Below are positions 27,518-36,085 of a stretch of 64,000 bases of DNA, in pieces. Within the stretch, counting starts at the first letter, position 1. Every line of letters begins with the position of its first letter. The position numbers and the translations under genes were made by a program. The stretch is from JAPOXR01 sp965219635 (lineage in GTDB: Bacteria; Pseudomonadota; Alphaproteobacteria; Rhodobacterales; Rhodobacteraceae): the NCBI GenBank assembly GCA_965219635.1, contig OZ244783.1, positions 2,356,001-2,420,000 on the forward strand, read 5' to 3'. The notes under the pieces are model-generated. The model did no database searches. It saw only the letters and a list, made by a program, of their open reading frames with translations, and had not been told where the DNA came from.

Positions 27518-28003
27518 CTAGAAAGAGAGATTAAGCAGCTTGCCCACGGGAAGGTAAACGCTGAGCAATTTGCCAAGAACGAAGTAGACGCCGAGCGAGA
27601 GCAATGCAGACGCCCCAAGGATTGATCTCCAGCGCCAGTCGCCAAGGACGGGACCTATTGCAATAGCGGCGATCCCTGCCGTCGCAAGCAGGAAACCAAA
27701 CTGTTGCAATGCCAGTCCATAACAGATCAGAAGACCAGACACTGTCAATAGCGCCCTGATGTCCACAGCAGAAATAGCCGAGTCTTCCTCCGGCAGATCA
27801 TTGTGGGTCATACCGCGAAGCATCAAGATTAGCCCAAGAAGCCCCAGCGCAATACCCGCACCAAAGGGAAAACCTCTTGGCCCTAACCGCTCCTGTCCGG
27901 AATAGTCCGGAATGGTCTCAATCGTGGCCCAACACCAGAGTACTGATGAAGCAACAAGGACGCTCCCGACAAGAGCATCCCTGTTGATTAATTGTAGTCG
28001 CAA
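27518..28003 (-). CDS. Tripartite tricarboxylate transporter, small permease (TctB family)
   Basis: The 161-residue protein has four hydrophobic helices, as usual for TctB. It starts with TTG at 28003, two bases after the binding-protein stop; no ATG lies in a suitable place. GQERLGPRGFPFGAGIALGL is the family-typical loop after the first helix. Confidence 0.88.
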   Translation of the reverse strand: MRLQLINRDALVGSVLVASSVLWCWATIETIPDYSGQERLGPRGFPFGAGIALGLLGLILMLRGMTHNDLPEEDSAISAVDIRALLTVSGLLICYGLALQQFGFLLATAGIAAIAIGPVLGDWRWRSILGASALLSLGVYFVLGKLLSVYLPVGKLLNLSF

Positions 28004-28004
28004 G

Positions 28005-28976
28005 CTACTGCTGCCTGAGTCCCAATTCCTCCATTAGATTTCCGATCAACGCGTCATCTGCGGAAATCACATCTCCGAAATCGGCTGCTGAAAGATAAGC
28101 AGGTGAAAAACCTATATTGGCGGCGGCCTCCATAAAGGCATCAGTTTCCGTTGCTGCCTTGGCAGCATTCTGAAGTGTCTCGACGACATCTGCCGGAGTT
28201 CCCGCCGGAGCAGCAAGGCCTCTCCACATTGATATATCCAACCCGTCTGCACCTGCTTCAGCACATGCCGGAGTCTCCGGAATCAACGCTATCCTGTCTG
28301 CGCTTGTTACGCACAATATCACGAGTTCACCCGACTGCTGGAGTGGGACGAACTGACCAGGCCATTGAACAGCAGCATCAATCCTCCCGGCTAGCAGTTC
28401 AACTGGAGCCTTCCCACTCCCATAAGGAACATACACGATACTGTCCGAAATGCCGACACTGTCGAACAATGCAGCCGAGGTCAGGTGCGTAAAAGAACCA
28501 TTACCGGAAATGCCCACCTTGAGCTTTTCGCCGCCGCCCTTCGCGCTGGCGACAAGATCAGAAAGGCTTGACCAGCCGCTATCTGCCCGCACCGCGAGTG
28601 CAGGTACTTCGGTGCTGACGCGCGCTATAGGTTCGAAGTCCTCGAAATTGTACGGCATGTTGCCACGATAGTGGGAAGTGCTGACAGAGTTTGAGTTCCA
28701 AACGATGTTGTATCCGTCCGAGGCTGTTCCCTGAACATGGGTATATCCTACAGCGCCGCCTCCACCTGTCCTACTGACGGCAACAACTGCACTGCCGAGT
28801 TCATCAGTCATCAATTCTGCAAGCAGTTGACCGATTGTCTGGGCAGTTCCGCCAAACAGGACCGTCATTTCCACCGGCTTTTCCGGGAAATCGGCACTTG
28901 CGGGAATTGCATTGCCAACCCCGATCAGCAGTGCCGCAACCCCAACGGCCATTTTCGTGTTTAGTTTTGGAATCAT
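28005..28976 (-). CDS. Tripartite tricarboxylate transporter solute-binding protein (TctC/Bug family)
   Basis: The 323-residue periplasmic protein has a Sec signal (MIPKLNTKMAVGVAALLIGV, cleavage near AIPASA). The Bug pattern is present but modified: FPEKPVEMTVLFGGTAQTIG replaces the common Pro-Gly-Gly-x-x-D loop, and YTHVQGTASDGYNIVWNSNS is the next conserved block. Bug proteins bind dicarboxylates, aromatic or heterocyclic acids and amides. The altered first loop and the upstream molybdenum hydroxylase suggest an aromatic or heterocyclic carboxylate or aldehyde precursor rather than citrate. This is inference. Confidence 0.9.
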   Translation of the reverse strand: MIPKLNTKMAVGVAALLIGVGNAIPASADFPEKPVEMTVLFGGTAQTIGQLLAELMTDELGSAVVAVSRTGGGGAVGYTHVQGTASDGYNIVWNSNSVSTSHYRGNMPYNFEDFEPIARVSTEVPALAVRADSGWSSLSDLVASAKGGGEKLKVGISGNGSFTHLTSAALFDSVGISDSIVYVPYGSGKAPVELLAGRIDAAVQWPGQFVPLQQSGELVILCVTSADRIALIPETPACAEAGADGLDISMWRGLAAPAGTPADVVETLQNAAKAATETDAFMEAAANIGFSPAYLSAADFGDVISADDALIGNLMEELGLRQQ

Positions 28977-29007
28977 TGAAAGTCTCCCCTATTTCAATTG
29001 TATCCGA

Positions 29008-30048
29008 TCAGGCACTCCTGTCGGCATGAGCCACCCACGACTTTGGATCGTGCCTTGTAGCAGTCTCCTTCAGAGCGGCGATTATCTTTTCCGGTTTGGC
29101 CGGAAGCGATGTGATACGGACGCCAACGGCGTCATATATGGCATTGATGATTGCCGGGGCAGTTGGAACTAGCGACGGTTCGCCGATGCCCTTGACACCA
29201 AGTGGACTCAATGGGTCGGGCTCCTCGACAATTATGCTGCTAATTTCCGGGATATCCAGGGCGGTTGGTAGTATGTACTTGGCGAAGCCGGGTGTACTGG
29301 TCTTGCCCTCATCGAGCACATAGTCTTCCATCAAAGCTTGTCCAAGCCCCTGAACTATTCCGCCCTCAATTTGTCCTTCTACTCCGCGTGGATTTACCGC
29401 TTTGCCGACATCGTGCGCTGCCCAGATTCCAACCACTTGTACCTCACCCGTAACCGTATCGACTTCGACTTCAGCTACTTGGCAACCGAAAACATATGCT
29501 TGCCACGGCCTCCCTGATCCATCCTCAGGGTCAAGACCCGTATGTTTCGCAGCAAACGTACCTGATCCCACCGGAACAACACCCCGGCGCTTACAGATGT
29601 CGACCGCTTCCTCCATTGTGATCCGCAGATTGGTTCCTCTAGACCAAATCTCACCTCCAAATGAGTCAATGCTCTCGAGATCGACATCCCAATAGTCGGC
29701 CAACTCGCAATCAAGTCTTGCTTTAGCCTCACGGCAGGCCAACGCCACTGCGTTGCCAATCATGTAGGTTTGGCGGGTAGCACCTGCATGAGCTGCTTCA
29801 GGGCTGCGCGCCGTGTCATTGTCACCAATGGTCACCTGATCCGGCCTAATTCCCAATTCTTCGGCTGCAATCTGTGCGAGAACCGTCAGGATTCCCTCGC
29901 CAATCTCGGTGACACCGGTCACCACCTTGGCAGTTCCTCCATCGTCAAGTTCAGCCCAAGCACCTGCCCTGTCAACCGTGGCAGTTCTGGCAATCCCGTA
30001 CCAGCTTGCAGCAATGCCTCTGCCGCGAACCCTCCTTGGCAATGTCAT
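29008..30048 (-). CDS. Molybdenum hydroxylase, C-terminal Mo-cofactor domain as a separate polypeptide
   Basis: The 346-residue protein is the second Mo-cofactor-binding domain (MoCoBD_2) of the xanthine dehydrogenase family, normally joined to the first. Signatures: GRGIAASWYGIARTA at the start, VTGVTEIGEGILTVLAQIA, AHAGATRQTYMIGNAV, WAAHDVGKAVNPRGVEGQIE and VKGIGEPSLVPTAPAIINA, which contains the catalytic Glu of the family. Its ATG overlaps the stop of the upstream gene (ATGA), so the halves are translationally coupled. Either this is a genuine two-polypeptide form or a frameshift split an ancestral large subunit. All active-site residues expected in this half remain. Confidence 0.85.
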   Translation of the reverse strand: MTLPRRVRGRGIAASWYGIARTATVDRAGAWAELDDGGTAKVVTGVTEIGEGILTVLAQIAAEELGIRPDQVTIGDNDTARSPEAAHAGATRQTYMIGNAVALACREAKARLDCELADYWDVDLESIDSFGGEIWSRGTNLRITMEEAVDICKRRGVVPVGSGTFAAKHTGLDPEDGSGRPWQAYVFGCQVAEVEVDTVTGEVQVVGIWAAHDVGKAVNPRGVEGQIEGGIVQGLGQALMEDYVLDEGKTSTPGFAKYILPTALDIPEISSIIVEEPDPLSPLGVKGIGEPSLVPTAPAIINAIYDAVGVRITSLPAKPEKIIAALKETATRHDPKSWVAHADRSA

Positions 30049-31922
30049 GCGGATACCCTCTGAGATTCAACGGCAGGCGTCTCAAACCTGGCACCAAGCG
30101 TACATGCCGGGCGCGTACCACGCCCACACAAGTCGCTGCGATTTTGTCCTCTTGCAGTGGGCGGCCCAGACTCCCAACCAGAAGCTGACTCAGCGGCATC
30201 TAGAACTGCGCCAATTGATACTTTCCCTAGCTTTTGCTTCGTGTGCGTTTCGTCTCCATCCCGCATCATGTTGATCCGCCTGATCGCAAATGGGTCAAGG
30301 CCAAGTCTCTCCGCGCAAATATCGAGATGCGACTCCGTTGCGAACTGAACCTGCATTGCACCAAACGTACGAAATGCCCCCGCTGGCGTGTTGTTCGTGT
30401 AGACGCCCGTGGTATCGACCTGCAGATTGGGTACTGCATAAGGTCCGCAGGCTAGGATTGCCGCCTTACGCATGACCCCTTCGGTCGACATCCCGTAAGC
30501 GCCGCCGTCAGAAAGCATGCTGAAGGAAACCGCCTGGATCTTCCCGGCCTTTGACAATCCCATCTTTAGCCGGATCTTTGCCGGATGCCGCTTGGCCGTG
30601 GAAATGATTGACTCCTCGCGTGTGAATACAAGCTTTACAGGTCGTCCTGTCTTGATCGCAGCGAGTGCGAGCATGCCCTGATAAATCATGTCCTCTTTAC
30701 CACCAAACCCTCCACCAACCGGGCTCATCACAAACCTGACCTTGTTGACAGGCATACCAAGAATCTTGGCCAGCATATGACGGTGATGCGTAATGTTCTG
30801 GCTTGGTGAAACAACTGTCACAACATCGTCGAAATCGACATATGCGATTCCGGCCTCTGGCTCGAGATAAGCATGCTCGACAGGTTGGGTTTCGTAATCC
30901 TGCTCGACTACCAAATCGGAATTGGCAAACCCGACATTGATGTCGCCCTTTCTGATTGGGATGTGTTTGACAACATTATCCTGCGCCGTCTCGTGCAAAA
31001 CGGGTGCCTCAGGACGCATCGCCTCCTCAGGATCGAATACGGTCGGAAGCAACCTGTAGTCGACACGTATTGACTTGGAAGCGGCCCTCGCAATAGATGG
31101 ATCTTCGGCAGCAACAGCTGCAATTGCTTCTCCAACATAGCGGACTTTCTCCCTCGCCATAATCGGTTGGTCGTGAACGAAAACCCCAAAACCATCCTGC
31201 CCAGGAACATCACGGGACGTGATAACACAAGCAACTCCCGGCGTTTTCTCTGCTACTGAAGTATCAATGGAACACAGAGCAGCGTGCGGATGCGGACTGC
31301 GGAGAACATGCATATGCAGCATCCCGGGCATCGTCATGTCGCCTGCATATCTGAGCCGACCAGATACTTTAGCAGGTGCATCTATTCTGACGACATTGGC
31401 CCCTATGTAAGAGTGGCATTCCCCCGAATTGTCAGCCAAGGACCGCACTTGGCGGCCTGACATTAGGTCCCGGGCAACTTCAACCGCTTCGAAAATCTTG
31501 GAGTACCCCGTGCAACGGCAGATATTTCCACCCAACCTCTCTTTGAGTTCCTCCCTATCTGCCTCCGGGTTCTCGCGCAGCGCCGCCGTAGCGGCCATTA
31601 CCATTCCAGGAATGCAGTATCCGCATTGACTTGCACCCGTATGACAGAAGGCGCGCTGGATTTCTGTGAGTCCGGCTTTACCCAATCCTTCGATCGTCTC
31701 GATGGAACGATCCTTCGCCTTTGCGACCGGCATGAGACATGACTTAACGAGTTTGCCGTCCACAAAAACCGAACAAGTGCCACACTCGCCGGCTCCACAG
31801 CCCTCCTTGGCACCAGTCAGATTCAGCTCATCTCGTACGAAGTCCAGCAACCGCAGTTGCGGATGGATGGAGCGCTCGACCAATTGGCCGTTCACCTGCA
31901 TTGAAACCTGAATATTACCCAT
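30045..31922 (-). CDS. Molybdenum hydroxylase, fused [2Fe-2S] subunit and N-terminal Mo-cofactor domain
   Basis: The 625-residue protein joins two normally separate parts. Residues ~1-150 are the iron-sulfur subunit: plant-type cluster Cys at 42, 47, 50 and 62 (GCGAGECGTCSVF) and the second cluster in CGYCIPGMVMAA and NICRCTGYSKIF. From ~170 there is the a/b hammerhead domain (RIDAPAKVSGRLRYAGDM), then MoCoBD_1 with SPVGGGFGGKEDM and AFRTFGAMQVQFATES. The last ~45 residues after ESASGWESG are not family-like, and the frame ends at the ATGA overlap with the next gene. ATG 31922 is one base after the FAD-subunit stop, and upstream in-frame codons belong to that gene. The enzyme would hydroxylate an aldehyde or N-heterocycle using water, passing electrons through Fe-S to FAD. 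Confidence 0.87.
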   Translation of the reverse strand: MGNIQVSMQVNGQLVERSIHPQLRLLDFVRDELNLTGAKEGCGAGECGTCSVFVDGKLVKSCLMPVAKAKDRSIETIEGLGKAGLTEIQRAFCHTGASQCGYCIPGMVMAATAALRENPEADREELKERLGGNICRCTGYSKIFEAVEVARDLMSGRQVRSLADNSGECHSYIGANVVRIDAPAKVSGRLRYAGDMTMPGMLHMHVLRSPHPHAALCSIDTSVAEKTPGVACVITSRDVPGQDGFGVFVHDQPIMAREKVRYVGEAIAAVAAEDPSIARAASKSIRVDYRLLPTVFDPEEAMRPEAPVLHETAQDNVVKHIPIRKGDINVGFANSDLVVEQDYETQPVEHAYLEPEAGIAYVDFDDVVTVVSPSQNITHHRHMLAKILGMPVNKVRFVMSPVGGGFGGKEDMIYQGMLALAAIKTGRPVKLVFTREESIISTAKRHPAKIRLKMGLSKAGKIQAVSFSMLSDGGAYGMSTEGVMRKAAILACGPYAVPNLQVDTTGVYTNNTPAGAFRTFGAMQVQFATESHLDICAERLGLDPFAIRRINMMRDGDETHTKQKLGKVSIGAVLDAAESASGWESGPPTARGQNRSDLCGRGTRPACTLGARFETPAVESQRVSA

Positions 31923-31923
31923 T

Positions 31924-32832
31924 TCATGCCTCCAACATCTCGGGCTGTCTACTGCCCACCAGGCAAGCAGAGACAGCATCCTCAACTGCAGATTCAATAA
32001 AACCCCGCAGCACTGTTCGTCTGTATTCCCTACGCGACCGCGAAGCGACAATATCCTCCATAGCTAAACTCACACCTTCAAGGAGGTTTGAATCTGGCTG
32101 TTGACCTGTCAACTGCGATTCAATCTGATTCAACCTGATGGGAACCGGGCCAATTCCCCCGGCAGCCAACCTAACATCCTCGATCCGGCCGAGAGTTTCA
32201 TCAAGCTTGATGCAGGCGGCCACGCAAACAGCCGAAATCACTAGCGATCGCCTGTGACCGACCTTCTGAAAGGAACCGCCAAATCCAGCAAGCGAGTCGC
32301 AAATGACTGCCGTTACAATCTCTCCTGGACCCAGATCTATCAGGCCAGGGCCCAATACGAAATCATCCAGTGGCACTCTTCGCCGCACGATTCCACCTTG
32401 ACTGATACGTGCCGTTTCAATTTCAGCATCGTGCAACAGTAACGCCGGAGTTCCATCTGCAGCTGGCGATGCATTTACAATATTTCCGACAACTGTTGCT
32501 TGCTGTCGAATTTGATCATCGGCAAACCAGACGGCACAATACGGCATTTCAGGGAAATGCCTTGAGAGGGAGGCGTCGGTCAAGAATTCCTGGAATACGA
32601 TATTGGCTCCAATCCGAACCTTGCCGCCGGCAACCGACCAGCCACACAGTTCCTCCACGTTGCTTACATCTACCATGGTGGGAATATGAACGTCCCCCGC
32701 CCTGCCCTCTCTTGCCCATGGCAGAATATCGGTTGCTCCTGCTACAACACGTACGGAGTCCCTTGAGTCTGTAATCAGACCAAGCGCCTCTTCCAGCGAT
32801 TTTGGCATGCAGTATCGATCACATGAGAGCAT
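31924..32832 (-). CDS. Molybdenum hydroxylase FAD-binding subunit (CoxM/XdhB type)
   Basis: This 302-residue protein has the family FAD-binding motifs VRVVAGATDILPWAREG (residues ~28-44) and QQATVVGNIVNASPAADGTP (~110-130), and a C-terminal CO-dehydrogenase flavoprotein domain with FQKVGHRRSLVISAVCVAAC. It accepts electrons from the [2Fe-2S] clusters of the next gene product and passes them to NAD+ or another acceptor. The gene is spaced one base from the Fe-S/Mo gene and follows the alcohol dehydrogenase by 30 nt. Confidence 0.92.
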   Translation of the reverse strand: MLSCDRYCMPKSLEEALGLITDSRDSVRVVAGATDILPWAREGRAGDVHIPTMVDVSNVEELCGWSVAGGKVRIGANIVFQEFLTDASLSRHFPEMPYCAVWFADDQIRQQATVVGNIVNASPAADGTPALLLHDAEIETARISQGGIVRRRVPLDDFVLGPGLIDLGPGEIVTAVICDSLAGFGGSFQKVGHRRSLVISAVCVAACIKLDETLGRIEDVRLAAGGIGPVPIRLNQIESQLTGQQPDSNLLEGVSLAMEDIVASRSRREYRRTVLRGFIESAVEDAVSACLVGSRQPEMLEA

Positions 32833-32862
32833 TGCCGTCCTCTAGAAGTCCCGCGGCAGGCA

Positions 32863-34026
32863 TCATTCCGCAGCCATACTGGCTTCTGTCGCCCAGTTGT
32901 TTTTGACAACCACCTTGATCGCATCGTCAACGCGGTCCTTTGCATGGCGAATTGCTTCCTCCAGGTCAGTCATGGGAAAGGTGTGAGTGTGGATCTTGGT
33001 GGCATCAAATGCTCCCTTGGCCATTAGACTGCCTGCTCTGTGAGTCGCACTCTTTCCTTCACCTCGAATTCCGAAGAGATAAATGTTGTTTGTGACGACA
33101 TGCTTGATGTCGACTGACACCTCCTCGGCTGGAAAGGCTGCGAGGCAAACTCTGGCCCCACGGTTACACATACGGACTGCCTCATTCACGGCCGTGGGCG
33201 CCCCTGAGCATTCCAGAACATAATCAGCGCCTATTCCTCCAGTCAGCCTACGTACCGCCTCAACTGGGTCCTCGTTCCTTATGTTGATCGTATGATCGGC
33301 TCCCAACTCCCTTCCCATTTCGAGACGATTGTCACGCGTGCCGGTCAGAATCACGGGCTCGGCACCAAGCGCCTTTGCTACGGCTACACCCATCAAGCCA
33401 ATTGGCCCCGGTCCGGTGACAACAACCGACTCACCAGCCACCAATCCTCCAAGCTCTGTTAACCCGTAGGCGGCTGTACCTGCGGTGACGACCAATGTCG
33501 CCTCCTCGTCGCTCATCTGATCCGGAATGTGCACCAAAGTATTGATGTTATTTACCGCATATTCAGCAAAACCCCCATCGGTCGTGAATCCGTTGGCCCG
33601 GTGTCCCTTGTCGTTGTCCCCGAAATTCTTGCCGTAATTGTGGCAAGAAGTGTACATACCCTGACGGCAACGCTTGCATTGCCCACAGCCAGCATGAATC
33701 TCAACCGTCACCCTGTCCCCGGGGGAGTACTCGTCCACGCCGGGTCCAACACTGGCAATCGTGCCCATATACTCATGTCCCGGTGTGAAGTTCTGGTTGA
33801 ATGGCAGGCCACCGTTGATGCTGGCAGGCGGTCCGTGATAAATTATCTCAAGATCGGTTGCGCAAATTGCTACTGCATCAATCCTCACAAGGACCTCTGC
33901 GGACCCTGGGGTTGGAACAGGCTTCTGCACCAATTTGAGTTCACCCGGTCCATTGAGCACCCATGCGCTCATGCTATCTGGAATTGTCATTGGATTTTCC
34001 CGTTCTGCGGCGCTCAATGATGCCAT
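32863..34026 (-). CDS. Zinc-dependent alcohol dehydrogenase (MDR superfamily)
   Basis: The 387-residue protein has catalytic zinc ligands in AICATDLEIIYHG and FTPGHEYMGTI, four structural-zinc Cys in CGQCKRCRQGMYTSC, and the cofactor site VVVTGPGPIGLMGVAVAKAL. ATG 34026, with GGAG about 13 bases upstream and 14 nt after the IclR stop, is preferred over an upstream frame that overlaps the regulator. In this operon it may oxidise an alcohol to the aldehyde that the molybdenum hydroxylase then converts to an acid. Substrate size and chain cannot be inferred. Confidence 0.9.
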   Translation of the reverse strand: MASLSAAERENPMTIPDSMSAWVLNGPGELKLVQKPVPTPGSAEVLVRIDAVAICATDLEIIYHGPPASINGGLPFNQNFTPGHEYMGTIASVGPGVDEYSPGDRVTVEIHAGCGQCKRCRQGMYTSCHNYGKNFGDNDKGHRANGFTTDGGFAEYAVNNINTLVHIPDQMSDEEATLVVTAGTAAYGLTELGGLVAGESVVVTGPGPIGLMGVAVAKALGAEPVILTGTRDNRLEMGRELGADHTINIRNEDPVEAVRRLTGGIGADYVLECSGAPTAVNEAVRMCNRGARVCLAAFPAEEVSVDIKHVVTNNIYLFGIRGEGKSATHRAGSLMAKGAFDATKIHTHTFPMTDLEEAIRHAKDRVDDAIKVVVKNNWATEASMAAE

Positions 34027-34040
34027 TTTCGAGTCTCCAG

Positions 34041-34898
34041 TTAGGTTCTTTCGGTTATGGTATTGTTGTACGGACCGGTCTTGTTCCTCAGATCTGCTGA
34101 CAGTTTCATTCCGCATTCTCTGACCTGTCGCTTGACTCGTTGGAAGCGATCGCCCTCCGCCCGCATTGAAGGAATTGTGACCCCAACCGATCCGACTACC
34201 GCTCCGTTCTGGTCTCGTACCGCCGCGGCAATACCTGCCACACCGGATTGAAACTCCTCCATATCGATTGCAAATCCATTCCGACGGACTTGGCGAAGTT
34301 CCTCAACCAGATCCCCAATTGTTATCACGGTGTTATCGGTAAATTTCGCAAAACCGCCACTTGCAATAACCCTCGCGATTTCTGCTTCCGGCAACCACGC
34401 AAGTATGGCTTTACCACTCGCCGTCGCATGTGCCGCCGCCGCTCGGTTGGCATGTTTATCAAAGCCGGCACGGACAGCCCTATTGGAGTCCAACTCAGCC
34501 AAGATCGCCAACTCTGCTCCCTGGATCACGGCAAGATGTGCACTCTCACGAGTCTCATGGTTCAGCTTTCGCAGTTCTTTCATTGCGGCATCGACAAAAC
34601 TGAACTGTCTAAGGCTGCTTTCAGCAAGGAATCCGAGGCGCGAACCCACCACATAGCCCCTTGAATTGGGCTGTCTGGAAACGAACTTGCGATCTGACAG
34701 AGTTGCAAGGAGATGATGGCAAGTAGATGCGTTCAGACCCGCTCTCTGCGCAATTTCCTTCAGCGAGAGACTTCGCTCTGACAAGGCCAGGATTTCAATA
34801 ATATCAAGCGCACGATCCACAGATTGAATTGTGCGCCCGCTTCCCTGACCACTTCGCGTGGCGTCGGGCATCATGATGATGTTGGCTTGATTCGGCAA
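34041..34898 (-). CDS. IclR-family transcriptional regulator
   Basis: The 285-residue protein has an N-terminal winged helix (SVDRALDIIEILALSERSLS, LKEIAQRAGLNASTCHHLLA) and the IclR effector domain with ATASGKAILAWLPEAEI and EEFQSGVAGIAAAVRDQNG. The TTG start at 34898 has AAGGA eight bases upstream; ATG 34874 is an alternative. It heads the eight-gene minus-strand operon, and a 19-bp palindrome 90-108 bp upstream is a good candidate for its operator, which would make it autoregulatory and the control gene of the whole operon. Confidence 0.9.
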   Translation of the reverse strand: MPNQANIIMMPDATRSGQGSGRTIQSVDRALDIIEILALSERSLSLKEIAQRAGLNASTCHHLLATLSDRKFVSRQPNSRGYVVGSRLGFLAESSLRQFSFVDAAMKELRKLNHETRESAHLAVIQGAELAILAELDSNRAVRAGFDKHANRAAAAHATASGKAILAWLPEAEIARVIASGGFAKFTDNTVITIGDLVEELRQVRRNGFAIDMEEFQSGVAGIAAAVRDQNGAVVGSVGVTIPSMRAEGDRFQRVKRQVRECGMKLSADLRNKTGPYNNTITERT

Positions 34899-34987
34899 GA
34901 TGCCGATCCTTCACATCGCAAAAAAGAACGAAGTGAATGCTGACGATATCAACCAATCTTGTCAATGTTTTTCACAATATCGATGAA

Positions 34988-35006
34988 GATTTCATATTAT
35001 GAAATC
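34988..35006. promoter_or_regulatory. Candidate IclR operator (19-bp palindrome)
   Basis: GATTTCATA-T-TATGAAATC is a perfect inverted repeat with 9-bp arms about one central base, in AT-rich intergenic DNA upstream of the IclR gene. On the minus strand a TTGACA -35-like hexamer lies at 34965-34960, 23 bp downstream of the palindrome. Size and symmetry fit IclR-family operators. Binding is inferred. Confidence 0.6.
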
Positions 35007-35026
35007 TATCGTTGCCAGATTGGGCT

Positions 35027-35899
35027 TCATCGTGGCGGCGAACTACGCGCCGAGACAATCGACAGGGCAATCACTGATGCCAGAACTGCAGCACCACCGA
35101 CCAGTTCGGGAACGGTAATGCCCTCAAATCCGAACAACCAAACCCAGATTGGTCCCAGCACGCTCTCTATCAGAACCAGAACTCCAACTTCCGCTGCCGG
35201 AATGTGGGGCGCGCCCCAAGTCACACAACCGATGCCAATGCCAATCGCACACAGGCCCATGGCCAGAACGACAAGCAGATCGTGCGTGGTTACCCCCAAG
35301 CCAGGACCTATCGCCAATGAAATCACAAAACCGTAAATGCCGGCGAGTACACCGGCCACAAATGTTCCACCCAGTATGTCCGGTTTCCTGGAGCGACGGG
35401 CATAGACCAGCATGATGCCGAAAGTTGAAGCTGCAAACAGCGCACAGAGGTTGCCGAATGTTCTGCCGTCCGTCACGCCATCGCCGACCATGAACAGGAC
35501 GCCCCCGCTGGCAACCGCCATGGCGACCCAGGCAAATGGGTGGGGCTTTTCCCTGATCCAGACCCAGGCAACAGCGGCGGCGACCAACGGAGAAGCGGTG
35601 AGAATGAACAGGGCTGATGCTACGGTCGTATTCAACACGGCGAAGACATAACCAGTAAACGAACCAGACAGCAGCAGCCCTACTATGAAGTCTGAGCGGT
35701 CGATTGACATAATGACATCAAGCGGATTTCTTCGCCGGTTGAGGCAGATGATTGCCAGCAGTGCCGAGCAAATTGTCAGGGAGCGGTAGAAGAGTATCTG
35801 GAAGCCGTTCGCCGACTCAACGAACCGCAGATACACCACGCCGGTACTCATGAAGACGGCACCGATTACGACCAGCAATATGGCGGAGCCCCTTGTCAT
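35027..35899 (-). CDS. DMT-superfamily (EamA) transporter
   Basis: The 290-residue protein has ten hydrophobic helices in two EamA repeats, e.g. AILLVVIGAVFMSTGVVYLR at the start and GVLVLIESVLGPIWVWLFGF, followed by the typical G-x-x-V-P-E-x-x-G-G segment late in the second repeat. Family members export amino acids or metabolites, or take up small solutes. It is transcribed toward the IclR gene and its 3' end lies 129 bp from the regulator start, so it is probably separate from the molybdenum-hydroxylase operon. Confidence 0.88.
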   Translation of the reverse strand: MTRGSAILLVVIGAVFMSTGVVYLRFVESANGFQILFYRSLTICSALLAIICLNRRRNPLDVIMSIDRSDFIVGLLLSGSFTGYVFAVLNTTVASALFILTASPLVAAAVAWVWIREKPHPFAWVAMAVASGGVLFMVGDGVTDGRTFGNLCALFAASTFGIMLVYARRSRKPDILGGTFVAGVLAGIYGFVISLAIGPGLGVTTHDLLVVLAMGLCAIGIGIGCVTWGAPHIPAAEVGVLVLIESVLGPIWVWLFGFEGITVPELVGGAAVLASVIALSIVSARSSPPR

Positions 35900-36085
35900 G
35901 GAGTCCCGATCGTTCTCTTACCCGCTTGCGCAGATTTCTGCATTGCTGACCAGTGCCCATGTCCACTCTTCATTCTGCCGCGCCCCGCTGCGCGCCGGTG
36001 TACAGACTTCTGGCAGGGTCCACGAAACCGGATTCAAACGTTAACGCGCCACCAATCGAACCGGCATGACCTGGTGCCGCGGGCA

